Shown: positions 11,010 to 21,040 of the stretch, in pieces
Numbering within the stretch: position 1 is the first letter of the stretch
Layout of the letters: the number at the start of each line of letters is the position of its first letter
Assembly (NCBI GenBank): GCA_014904845.1
Contig: MU119596.1
Coordinates: forward strand, 1 to 40,112
Length of the DNA: 40,112 nucleotides
Reading direction: 5' to 3'
DNA from: Acephala macrosclerotiorum
Taxonomy: Eukaryota > Ascomycota > Leotiomycetes > Helotiales > Mollisiaceae
Position numbers and translations under genes: made by a program
Notes under the pieces: model-generated
Seen by the model: only the letters and a program-made list of their open reading frames with translations
What the model was told of the DNA's origin: nothing
The model's database searches: none

Positions 11010-12333
11010 ATGGACTCGTCGTCAATCGTGGACGTTCATTCAGGCGTTACTTCAATCGTCCAGGAATTTTCAGAGGCTTCTGAGCTGTTTAAAAAGTGGC
11101 GTAAAGGAAGGGCAGGAAAGAAGGCCGTAGGACAAGAAGAATGCGAGGTGTCGTTGCACGAAGGAAAATCGACGATAGAAGGGACATTGAACCGGTTCTC
11201 GCTACAACATGGAGCAAGATTCGATCGTGGTGATAGTAAGGACCTGACAACGTCAACAAGAGACACGCTTACTTTGACCAGGGAAATGTCTCGATAGCCT
11301 GATCAACATTCGAAAGAGTTTTCGTGAGGCTGTCGTTGATGTTTTAACCCGACGCGTCGCGGGAAAGCTATCGAAGACAGAGAGAACCGATCCCCTTTTA
11401 CTTAGGCAAACATCGGAGGCGACGAGGAAAGATACGGTCGTGGCGATGGACGAGCTTTCGCAGCGGATTGTCTCTGGAACGCTAGGTCCGTATACGACGA
11501 CGGATCCTGGGGATGTGTTGCCTCCCATGCCACTTCGGCCTATGCGGCCTCCACGACCTCCTGGAGCAAGTGCAAGCTCAAGCCAGACATCAGTTGCAAG
11601 TACTCCCAATGGAAGTGGAGGCAACGACTCGAGCCAGACAGCGTTTCCGAATCCTCAAGCAAGCCAGGCATCGTTCGCAACGACTTCCCCAGGAAGCGCC
11701 AATTCGAGCCAGACTTCATTGGGAACTCCTTTCGCCCCGATTCCCCAAAGGAACAACGTATATATGTCAACTTCAAGCTGGAAGCAGCCCGACTTCGGTA
11801 CTTCCCAAGCCTTAGTCAGAACCAGACCCTCAAGTTCTGCGACTGCCTTGTCCTGGATGAAGGATATGTTCCCCATTAAACCAACACGCCCATATTACGA
11901 TATAGTCCCTCTCAAGCCAACTCCCGCTGTACTCCCAACCTTCAAATGCGAGCATGATGCCATGGATATCTTGGAGGAAGGAAGAAGAGCGGCGCAGAAG
12001 CTATGGGATGCTGCAGATTGCGTCGAGAACGATCAGCTTCGATTGCAGGCTCACTCTGCGCCCATACCCCAAGGACCGTGGAAGATTCTGTTCGGAGACG
12101 ACGACGATGAGCACCGGCCACAGACACCTCTGCCACAGAAGAGAGAGACAACACCACCATCGCCCGATGAGCATAATTCGCAGATATTTCTCAGGCCTGT
12201 ACTTCCAGGTGCAGGGCCGTCGTCAGCGCAGGGAGAGAGGAGGATTCGGAGTGAGCCGATGTTAGAGTTTTCCGTGCCGACTCCAAGATTTAGAAGGCAT
12301 GTCAGCGGACCAGAAAATACTCGCGCGGATTAA
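11010..12333 (+). CDS. Unrecognised fungal protein, basic helical N-terminus and Pro/Ser-rich middle
   Basis: Two exons, 11010-11235 and 11282-12333, joined by a 46-bp GT-AG intron (GTAAGG...CCAG), giving 425 aa. The N-terminal 140 residues are predicted helical and charged (SELFKKWRKGRAGKKA, then SLINIRKSFREAVVDVL, then a RQTSEATRKDTVVAMDEL helix). Residues about 165-250 are low-complexity, with several SSQTS/SQASFATT repeats and PPRPP stretches. A short conserved-looking segment (CEHDAMDILEEGRRAAQKLWDA) and an acidic DDDDE run follow. No membrane span, signal peptide or catalytic motif is seen. The layout resembles lineage-specific fungal proteins found near HeLo/STAND genes, but I cannot assign a family or function. 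The start is the first ATG in a frame with continuous helical coding content. Confidence 0.7.
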
Positions 12334-13361
12334 GGCTGTTTCCTGTACGAAGGAAGCCACTCTCTACTTTTGAGATGCTGTTGTGATCGTGTTTGATGTG
12401 GACTGACACACCTCTGTTGGCCACTCAGTTCGCGCAGTCGTGCGGCCGAGTCGGTATCAGAGCCGGAGCTGCAGATGCGATACTTGATGGTTCATGATAC
12501 ATCTAAGAGTATCTACACAGTGTCGAAGGTTATGAGGTTGTAGAGAGAGGTGGTAGAAAATTACTGGAGAGTTGAAAGAATCTGATTCAGGAGGCCGCAC
12601 TATCTATCTGGGGTATGAAAAGTGCCCGTCTAGCCTACCCTTCGCGTAGATCTGAGCACCGCTAGCTCTGCAACCCCTATGGCCCGGCCTTGACAACGAA
12701 TGCACAACAAAAAAAATCGTCATTGAGCCCGAATTGCCAGACATATATTTGCCGATCTCTGCAAAAAGTTGGTCAAGTGGGTGGTCTCAAAAAAAGGGAC
12801 ACTTTTCACTCGAGGAAGCTGTGAAAGTTGGCACCGGAGGGTTGGCCCTTATGCCAACATCGCGCTTCAACGATATTTGCTGCATTCTCATTGACGCCAT
12901 TTGAAACACCAGGGCCGTGTTTAGTGAATGGCGCTAAAACAAGCCCCTACCATTCACTCATCCGGCGAACGTTTCTTCCCAAACATCAATTGCTCAGCGA
13001 CATGGAACTGCTATCTCCGCCCGAACTCTGCATCTCTCGAACTCTGGTAATCCTTCTGGTTGAGTAGTATCTGGTCACATCACGGACCCTCAGACACCTT
13101 TTCGCACAAACATCAGTTATCGTACGCGTCAGGGCCACAGACACTCCAGCAGAGTTGCTACCATCACTGTGATCATCCTCCAACACGCGCTACTGTCACT
13201 TCCTCTTACGCCCAAAATTCTACGAGAAATCATTCATGTGTTAGGTCACGATGAATCAGGAGAATTAATTTCAGGTCGAATAAATTTGTTTTACATTTTG
13301 CTTTCAAGTGCACGGTCTCGCCAGTACAACCCCTCGTCAAGTTGTCTCATGTACTGTACCC
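12334..13361. other. Convergent intergenic region, no gene seen
   Basis: This interval lies between the 3' ends of two convergent genes. Only short, unsupported open stretches occur (for example 12828-13067 on the + strand), with no family resemblance or splice continuity. No RNA gene or repeat was recognised. Confidence 0.5.
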
Positions 13362-13871
13362 TCATTTCTTGAAAACAGTCTCCTCAAGCTCCTTCCCATT
13401 TTCCAGCGTAATCTTATCGCTTCCCACCATCACGTACGCAAACCGACAGATTTCCTTCCCTCTGTTGATCCATTCATGATTCACCCCAGACTGAACAATG
13501 AATTCCCCCGCTTTCACCGTCTTCTCTTCTCCCCCATCCAAGCGCAAAACGATCTCTCCCGTCATCACGATCGCATAGTCCAAGCTCAGAGTGCGATGCA
13601 TTGGAGCTTGGTGCCCCGGTGGGAAGTCTGAGATGCCGAACATGACTCCTTTTGGGGGGCATCTTGGGAGCATGTTCGCAAGTTGAGGAAATGGTGCTGT
13701 GTTCGAGGCTGGGACTTTATCTGAGGAGTGAAAGGTCGAGAAGCCAGTGGCTTGAGGACCGAAAGGGAAGAATTGAGCTATCGCCTCGTCGCCGGCGAAA
13801 ACAGAAGTCCCATCAGCTGTGTGAGTTGTGGTAATCAGACGCGGAGCTGGTAATTGGGCTGGAGGAGACAT
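13362..13871 (-). CDS. Small single-domain cupin protein
   Basis: An uninterrupted 169-aa frame with an ATG start. The central part follows cupin motif 1 (PPGHQAPMHRTLSLDYAIVM then TGEI) and motif 2 (AGEFIVQSGVNHEWINRG), with candidate metal-binding residues H87, H92 and H132. The glutamate normally found in motif 1 is not obvious, so metal binding may be altered. This Cupin_2 type of 150-190 aa is common in fungi, often beside aromatic polyketide or aromatic-degradation genes, where members act as dioxygenase-like or cyclase-like enzymes. No such genes adjoin it here; the nearest metabolic block starts 7 kb away. It does not resemble 3-hydroxyanthranilate dioxygenase beyond the barrel motifs. 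No signal peptide, so cytosolic. Confidence 0.88.
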   Translation of the reverse strand: MSPPAQLPAPRLITTTHTADGTSVFAGDEAIAQFFPFGPQATGFSTFHSSDKVPASNTAPFPQLANMLPRCPPKGVMFGISDFPPGHQAPMHRTLSLDYAIVMTGEIVLRLDGGEEKTVKAGEFIVQSGVNHEWINRGKEICRFAYVMVGSDKITLENGKELEETVFKK

Positions 13872-14806
13872 GATTGAGGTTGGTGGTTGTTTGGTGAACT
13901 AGGTTCGCGTGCTAAGGTCGTAAAGATGGGTGTGGATGTCTTGAGAATGAGAGGTGTAAGTGATTGAGCTTAGATGCTTCTATCTCTAGGAATCTCCTCA
14001 ACTTTATACCTTTCCTTGACCTCCGAATCCTCCAAATGCCGTGAGGGTGTGGGTGGCACAGTACCTGCCTCGCGCGCCATCCCCTTTTTAGAAGTCGAGG
14101 CGAGCTAGGGGGCATCCTTATGCTTATGTCCGAGCCCCCAAATTCCGTGTTGACAGGCAATCATCATCTGGTCACGAATCATTCTTGCATCAACATAAGA
14201 TCGGTTTGAAGCTCGGCATTCATTCTTTTTACAGACATTATACCTTATTTTCTTCATCTAACAGGCTCCGACAGGGTGCAGATGAGGAAATTTGGACCCG
14301 ATCCGCAGTGAGCAAGATCTCATCATTGCCTTCCCATTACTTTCTAAAGTAGGAAAATATCTTCTACATCAATTTCGCCATTCATTGAATGATCAATACT
14401 ATGACAGACACACGCGTTTAGAAGACAAAGGTGTCCACGATAACCCTGTCAGCCTTGCCCCATCTCTCACCACTCATTCCGCAGCTGGGGCCTACTAGGG
14501 CTGAACAACCAGCACAGGAAACGCACGTATGTCGAGGGCGCTTTCTTCGCCAGAAGCAATGATGCACGTAATGTAGCAAACAAGCTAACGACTCCTAATC
14601 TAGTGACGATGCGTTTTAAGTTGATTCATGAATTCAAGACTCAACTCCACAAGAAAGAAGCTACAGTAGGAGATGGTATCCGTCGCTGGAAGTCTGTTGG
14701 CGGAGAATGTGCTGAGCCTACGATCATGGTCTGCGAAGGGCTAAGTTGCGGCCTGCCTTCCTCATTGTATGCTGAAGCTTGTAGCATCCAACTCGACATT
14801 GTCCGC
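13872..14806. other. Intergenic region, promoter of the cupin gene
   Basis: It contains the cupin promoter (immediately to the right of 13871) and the 3' flank of the decayed membrane-protein gene. An open stretch at 14603-14839 on the + strand has no recognisable family and overlaps the pseudogene end. Nothing else is supported. Confidence 0.45.
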
Positions 14807-16677
14807 TCAACATCGCTGGTATACTATGCCAGGTGTTAGTCTCACAAACTTTTGAGGATCCGCAAGCTTGAGCTCTCTCCTTGGAAGCCCATTCACAGAT
14901 CCTTCAACCTCTCCGTATCTGACGTTTCGCATACCCATCGTCCGAACCAATTCGTGAAGTGGTGCGTTCGAGCCAGGACCGCTGAGCAATGGTGCATCGA
15001 AAGCTTTGGCAGTCTCGAGGGGACCGAGTAAAACGCTCCTTCCAAGTTCCCACCAGCCTGCGAAAGTCGGAAGTACCAAAGCAACACAAACAATCGTCAA
15101 AACTGTGCTGGCTGCCAGGTATCTGTACGCCGATTAGAAGATGTTGATGCTGCGTGTTTCGTACATGCTGAGAATTTGGGGCGCTGGCGCAGTTGTCGTA
15201 TTGCGGAAGGGGAATCGTGCTGCATTGAGGGAAACTCGAAACACGATTTGATTCAAAGACTCGATGATGTGGTTTGTAGGATCAGTCCAGTTCGACGAGC
15301 ATGAAGCCGGTATGCCTAAGCCATACAGCGTATTGTTGCCAGTCGGTATCACCAAGAACTGGTTTGAGAGCGTATCCAGGAGGCTCATTTGGACCCCTAA
15401 AGCCCCTATCCATTGATAAGTAGCATTTGCCCGAAACAAGATGTTCGCCGCAAGATAGAGACCTCCAAGCGTCCATCTATCAAAATCGGATCCACCATCA
15501 ATACTGACTGTCTTGTTTCCGGGAGGCTGGAAAGACTGAATCGTGGCTCCTGCTGATATATTTCCCAGCACCACTGTCGTATTCTGCAGGGTGATGGGAT
15601 ATCTCAAAGTCGCAGATTTGAGTTTGCATGACCTTGTTATAAGAGTACCACCACAGTTCCCAGTAGATGCGTTGGTTGTATAAGAGACCATCATAAGGAT
15701 AGACGACGAGTTGCCCGAATAGTAAGTGGCGTTTTGGTAGACCTCCTCCGGCACAAGAGTGAAATTAACGGTGAAGGGGACTGAGCGATGTATGCGCTGT
15801 TAGAAATATTGATACCATCTATCTTGGGAGATTGCAGGTAGGCAATCGGTCCAGTGAGAGTGGCACATTGAGCTGCAAGGCCACCTGCGTCAACATAGCC
15901 TGTGCAGGTATCTCTACAGCCGGTAAATCCAGTCGTGATTGGAGCCTGGGTATTGAAGTCGTTGAATGCAGCAATCATTGGCTGTGTCATAACTTGCTCG
16001 GAGGCCATGCGGCCGTATTGGTACCCCGTATATCCGTAAGGAATCTCGGGAGCAATTGAAGCGGTGATATTCCTAAATTCGGCAACTCTGGCGGGGACGA
16101 TTGTTGACGCCCTCTGGATTAGGGGTTGATCAATGACAATAAATGTCGCTGCGAGGGATGTTAGAGATACGAGATTGAAGTTTCGACCAGCTCCCAAAGC
16201 TCCCCAGAACCCATGTCCTGACTCCCATCTGGTGTGGAGATCTCGCAACGTCCCTCCCCGGGTGGCTCTATACCACCAGGAAATTTTGTTACCTTCGTGG
16301 AATGCAAACCGCGTCAGCATATTCATGCCAGTAGTCATCAATGCAATGTAGACCGTAGGAGAAAGCGTTCAATGAGTAACATCCATCCCATCTGATCGTA
16401 CGAGGACAGCCACCGTTCCCGCTACGCAGATCAGGACTCCAATGATGGCCAGCACTCCAGATATAGGAATGTGAGTCCATAACCCAGGAAGCCATTGAAA
16501 TCCTTTATCTTCTGGGAAATCTTGCCATCCATCTGCAACTGGACTGACCTGCTCATCCTGCGCTTTGCCCCGGACTGGGACAGGTTTTCTCGTCACAGTG
16601 GGTTTCTGTTCGACAGTCGGAGGAGGAGACTGAACACCCGAGTAATATGATGGTGAGGGGGTGACCTCTGGCGACAT
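14807..16677 (-). pseudogene. Decayed DUF3176-like membrane/ectodomain protein gene
   Basis: Single coding stretch reading leftward from ATG 16677. It has a cytosolic Pro-rich N-terminus, a membrane span (GVLAIIGVLICVAGTVAVLV), then SPTVYIALMTTGMNMLTRFA, WWYRATRGGTLRDLHTRW and a second hydrophobic segment (FNLVSLTSLAATFIVIDQPL). An ectodomain with about ten N-glycosylation sequons and a final span (STVLTIVCVALVLPTFAGWW) follow. This is the layout of a large fungal membrane family related to DUF3176. It is broken three times: TGA at 16369-16371 where a Trp is expected after DGMDVTH, a one-base shift at a G4 run (15776-15779) and TAA at 15134-15136 just before the last span. All segments remain in register apart from the frameshift, so the decay is recent. 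The CAA-to-TAA change fits RIP; the first stop does not particularly. Confidence 0.82.
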
Positions 16678-16753
16678 TTCTCCTCCAGGCGGTCGATAAC
16701 ATTGTGGAAGAAAAGCCAATTAGAGAAGATGGTGTGGATAATGAATTTCTTAA

Positions 16754-17416
16754 GGTAAGAGTTGGCGGCATTACTCATGGACCTATTTTTTAAGCGAACC
16801 CCACCAAAAATCAACATAACTCACCAACTTTATAGCCTTATAAAACAACAACACAAGGAGCTATTAGAAAGATAAAGACATAATTTTGTAGCCTTTAATT
16901 TGGAGAATAATTTATATACCGAAAATAAAATTGTAACACTTGATTTAGTAGAGTGCTAGCCGCTTAAAAAAGGGCAAAAATGTAGCCCGATAAGCGAAGC
17001 GACAATAATAATAAAGAAAAGACAATTATAAAAATAAATCATTTTAAAATTACTCAAATATAATAAGAATTGAGTATAATAGTAATTAATCGAGAAGAAT
17101 AAAAACATTTAAAGTTATTTCGTTTTAAAGATTAATTTTTACAAGCTACAACTTACGAACGAAACAATTATAACGCTATTACTAATAAAACTCACTAAAT
17201 TCAATCGATTGCAATATTACTAATTATTTTTTTTTAATTTTTTTTGTTTTTAATTTCAAAATCTCAGTGCAAAATAACCTTTAGTTTGCTATATTATTTT
17301 TGTTTTATCTATGCATTTGAAGTAATTAATGCTGTAGTGAAGTTTAAGGGTTGGTGGTATTTTTGGTAGAGTTCGCTTAAAAAATAGGTCCATGAGTAAT
17401 ACCGCCAACTTTTACC
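16754..17416. mobile_element. Non-autonomous TIR element (MITE-like), about 660 bp
   Basis: The left end (16754-16797) and right end (17373-17416) are inverted copies over about 44 bp with few mismatches. The left reads GGTAAGAGTTGGCGGCATTA, then CTCATGGACC and TTTTTTAAGCGAAC. The reverse complement of the right gives GGTAAAAGTTGGCGGTATTA followed by the same inner sequence. Similarity continues inward more weakly (CCACCAAAAATCAACA against TCTACCAAAAATACCACC). The interior is very AT-rich with no coding capacity. TA dinucleotides near both ends (16756-16757 and 17413-17414) would fit a Tc1/mariner/pogo-type target duplication, though the inverted similarity extends 2 bp further out. It lies about 75 bp upstream of the start codon of the decayed membrane-protein gene. 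Confidence 0.8.
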
Positions 17417-17852
17417 GAGGAGATTTGAAGGACGCAAGGGAGATATGAGGATATTATCAAGCTTCAATTCATGCCGTGCGGACCATGATCCCCTCCAAGA
17501 GCTCATGTCGACTTCTCCTAGTTTCAGCCTCGAGGAGCCTGGATTTGGGGGCTGAGAATATTAAAGTAATTGATTGGAGCAATCTCCTGTCTGACAGGTC
17601 CACCCTCATCAGGATTTCGATTGGTGCGACGTACGGTAAGGTCAACGCTAGGATGCCTACCCCGACGCCTAGGTTTCATCTGGAATAGTTTAATTGAACT
17701 GCGAAACTAGACTTCGGGTGGCTAGGGATGGGCAGAACCCAGATGCTACCATAACTTACGAAGTATGTCGCTGACTTCCCGGTCTCCAAAAACGGAGGAC
17801 TCCTTCTTGGCGCGAAATATCTCAAAAAGATCTCATCACGGCTTCTCCTATT
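17417..17852. other. Gene-poor interval to the right of the TIR element
   Basis: GC content returns to normal immediately after the right TIR. A 70-codon open frame on the + strand (17476-17688) has no family resemblance. A short leader for the following decayed gene may be included. No repeat seen. Confidence 0.4.
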
Positions 17853-18415
17853 GTGCTTCTGTTAGCAGTATTTCTGGTCGACTTTGTCCGCTGTGATACA
17901 AAAATGGGCTTGGTTTTCCCTCTAAATGCGACACTGGGGCAAGACAACACCACCGCCAATATAACAGTTCACTCCAACGACAGCATGGTGGTCGAGTACA
18001 ATCTTCCTAATACAGAAGGGCAGGTGTACCTTTTGTAGTCATGCTACGCAAGTATCGAATCGATAGAAAGCATAGGAGAGACCTTCTACCAAGGAGGTTC
18101 ATGTGAGCTTCCCCAAATGCCCGCCTCCGGTCCACCTTCTGACGACATGCCCAAGTTAACAACACAGGAGCACTCAAAATGAATGTTGGCAGCGGCAACG
18201 ACGGTAATTATATCGATGTCAACATATGCAGATTATCCCTCATGAACTACACGATGATAAGCTGCCGCTGGGGACCGTGGGGCATTTTGACTTGGAATCA
18301 AACTGAGGTGGGCATGCCGCTGTTCACTTCTCAGTTTTTCAGAATATCTGCTGCGAAGAACGGGACGAAACCGACGCTATTCATCAACGGGGAAACTTCG
18401 ACGTCGTCAAGCTGA
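17853..18415 (+). pseudogene. Probable decayed gene for a small secreted or surface protein
   Basis: The first part reads MLLLAVFLVDFVRCDTKMG, a hydrophobic leader, followed by a segment with several sequons (LNATLG, DNTTANIT, SNDS). The frame meets TAG at 18036-18038 but continues sensibly beyond it as SCYASIESIESIGETFYQGG. A candidate intron (18097-18167, weak GTTCAT donor, CACAG acceptor) then joins to ALKMNVGSGNDGNYIDVNI, CRWGPWGILTWNQTEVGMP and a stop at 18413-18415. A CAG-to-TAG change would explain the internal stop. If instead there is an unrecognised intron around 18025-18040, the gene could be intact. I do not recognise the family; a secreted, glycosylated protein of about 165 residues is the best description. 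Confidence 0.45.
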
Positions 18416-18869
18416 TCAACAGCCACGGCAGGGACAGTGACCTGTCCTCCTTCTGGAATACTAGCGATGCTAATATTCACTCCCGTTCCGGCAGTTGATC
18501 AGATTCCCCCGATGGCAGACAACATCACATTTCCTCCTTGAGGAACACCCCGATATATATTCTCCCCCCCCTCAGGGTTATAATAACAGCCGGGTCCAAC
18601 TCTACCTCTTGGCAGAAGGTAGAACAAGGCCGATTGGAGAGGCGGAGTGGAGAGTTGTGAAGCAGAACTTGGATCATCCCTACTAGACCGCAAATTCCGA
18701 TGCATGGGGCATGCAAAAACCAAACAAAAGGAGCGAAGAGGAAGGGTAGTTCCGTACATAGAATACCAAAGGCATCTGCCTAATGTTTCCTCAAGGTATC
18801 CATCTCTCAAATCTCCTCATCTCTCTTCTCTCGCTCGTACAGTACATTCTAGAAGCCCTTGGTCGGCGA
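18416..18869. other. Interval without a recognised gene
   Basis: Between a decayed gene (+) and the end of an ankyrin gene (-). Overlapping short open frames occur on both strands, but none has a supported start, family or splice structure. A C9 run lies at 18566-18574. It probably holds 3' untranslated sequence. Confidence 0.4.
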
Positions 18870-20436
18870 TCATGTTGCCTTTGGATTTAGCCAAACCCGA
18901 ATCTCGTGTCCAGCCTTGAACATAACTTCTCCAAAACTCTTTAGGATAACCCACGCTTGCTTGGGCAAGAACATGACCACCCACGCAATCCCGACGCCCA
19001 AATACCAAATACATAACCCCACACAACCGAACAATGCGGTCATCATCTTATATGATGCATCGCCGAATGCTGCAATCCAAGAACCAAAGACCTTGGGTAG
19101 AGCAACGAAGACAGCGTACAATACGTCAACAAAGCCGTTCCAGATGTCTTCCAGTGTCAACGATCGGAAGAAAGAAATTATAGCTTCGACTGTGGTTGCG
19201 ATCCAGGAGGCCATTCTCAATACCGCGTTCCAAATTACTTTCGTGGTTGAAGTGACACCCTTCCAGAACCATTTTGCCAAGATGGCCAGAGCTTTGGGAA
19301 TTTTCACAGTCAGCATCTTCCACGTCCAGACAGAAGCGGCCTTCAGCATTCGCGGCAAGACATCCGTCGCGATCCTCCATAGGAATTTCCCAATCTCAAC
19401 AATCACTTCCCATGTTCCTCTTGGGACTGTCGCAAGCCATTTCACAAATGCCTTGATCCTGCCAGGCATCTTCAACGCCTGACCTTTACACCAAGGACCA
19501 AACTCTCCTCGATGGTCCCAGCACCAACGACCTGCTTTACTCAGCGGCTTTACCACGAGATGCTTCGGCGTCGTCCAAAGAAAGAACTTCTCAATGTCCC
19601 AGATGAAGAACTTCAGGAACTTATAAATGTTCTTGCATGCCTTCTTTCCCCGCTGAAGTGCATGTCTGTTGCTGTGCTTCCATCTTCTGAAGCCGCCACC
19701 TCTGCGAGCTGGTAAATAATCTACAATTTCTCGGTGTCCGTTCTGAGAAGCGAGGCGTAGGGCAATCTGGCCATCTGGAGCGACGAGGCTTTCATCACAA
19801 TGATACTTCTCTATCAGGAGCTTAACAAGGACAAGCTGGCCCTTGGAAGCGGCGAGTTGAAGAGGGGTTCTCTTGCGCGGTTCACGCTCTTTTGACTAGA
19901 GGATGTCAGTCTAGCTCAGTCTTCATTCTTTCAGGTCAACGAACCACATTTCCAAACGCATTGCGATCTGCTCCTAAACCCAGAAGCGTCTCCACCATCC
20001 TGACGTTGCGCGTAGCCACAGCTTTGAGCAGTGGTGTTTCGCCTCGAAGTGCTGTGTTGGGAGAGACAAGGTTGCTCTGGATCAACAGCGTCACTACCTC
20101 CTCTTCTCCTTCCTGGATCGCCGAAAAGAAACTGCTCGTCAGAAATTGTTCATTTGCACTCAGAACCGCCTTGCCTCCTGGTGCATCGATGAAGTTTTTC
20201 CAGAGACGGACTGTGTCTTCACCGGTCATGCTTGCTCGGAAGAGATCGGTTTGGAAGTCTACTATGTTCGGGGTAGAAAGGCGATCATCCTCGCTGTATA
20301 CGGGAAGGTTTTCATGTTCTGCTATAGGTACTTGTGAGATTCCGTCGTGCTCTGACGAGGGCGCATATCGAGGTGGAGATGCCGGTGCCGAGCCTTTTTG
20401 GGGCGCGTTTGAGCTCTCCTCTTTCTTCAGATCCAT
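18870..20436 (-). CDS. Ankyrin-repeat protein with Trp-rich hydrophobic C-terminus
   Basis: Two exons, 19945-20436 and 18870-19895, with a 49-bp intron (GTTCGT...CTAG), giving 505 aa. Residues 1-55 are disordered and Pro/Ser-rich. About 60-240 contain ankyrin repeats (TALRGETPLLKAVATRNVRM, then TPLQLAASKGQLVLVKLLIE, then ALRLASQNGHREIVDYL). After a basic linker, residues about 285-505 form a Trp-rich amphipathic region in which W recurs in units such as KWLATVPRGTWE, LAILAKWFWKGV and NAVLRMASWIATTVEA. Hydrophobic stretches (LFGCVGLCIWYLGVGIAWVV, FVDVLYAVFVALPKVFGSWI) could be membrane segments. This ankyrin plus Trp-rich tail layout recurs in fungal genomes as an uncharacterised family. The tail suggests membrane association (inference). 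The exon join restores an ankyrin unit (GNV-SKEREPRKRTPLQLAA). Confidence 0.82.
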
Positions 20437-21040
20437 GTTTTTAAACTTCGAGAGACGATAGATAAACTCAGTATCAGAGGTATTCCTGCTTTTTAAATGT
20501 TCCTAGGTCTTGAGAACATCCAAGGCAGATTGTCTCTCCACTGCCACCACATGAGAATCACGTGTCGTGACTGCTCCCTTGCAGGCTGAGACCCAGGCTC
20601 CCAGAGGCCGAATGACAAGCATTCAGCCCTGATCATACGCTTACTGATTGAGGCTCACTTAGGCTTTCAGGCAGATCGCGTTGGCGGTCATGGTTGTGAA
20701 GCAAAGTGCGCGGCTGCCTTGAAGAATTCTAAAAGCTGGCTTTCGCGTTCGTGTTGGTGAGGCCTGTGCCGCATTCGGCCCAACTTGAAAATGACATGCC
20801 GAAGCGATGCCACTGATTTCATTGGCTGAGGAGTACGAACACAATGCTTCATATGCGAACTCCAATTTTTTTGAACTTCCAGCAAATTATAATGGTTCCA
20901 CCGCACTCGGTCGAGGGGGTCTGACATTCATGGAATATAACTACTTAGGCTTCATGATTCTTTTAGCTTTCAGAACATTGATCTTACTGCACCCCATCAC
21001 TCATTCGATCCCTTATCGATTTCTTTTGCGCTTGCAAACA
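20437..21040. promoter_or_regulatory. Divergent promoter region, ankyrin gene and ABM monooxygenase
   Basis: The two flanking genes are transcribed away from this 604-bp interval. The monooxygenase frame is open back to 20807, but that extension has no family resemblance, so it is treated as leader. No clear regulatory motif was recognised. Confidence 0.4.

Noticed and set aside
13362..13871. Identification of the cupin as 3-hydroxyanthranilate 3,4-dioxygenase
   Set aside because: Only generic cupin barrel motifs match; the N-terminal sequence and metal-ligand pattern differ.
16720..16817. Short minus-strand frames spanning the left TIR as the N-terminus of the decayed membrane protein
   Set aside because: They cross into the inverted repeat and have no family resemblance; ATG 16677 gives a normal Pro-rich N-terminus.
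20807..21040. Upstream extension of the ABM monooxygenase
   Set aside because: It would make the protein far longer than the family; ATG 21041 gives the usual N-terminus.
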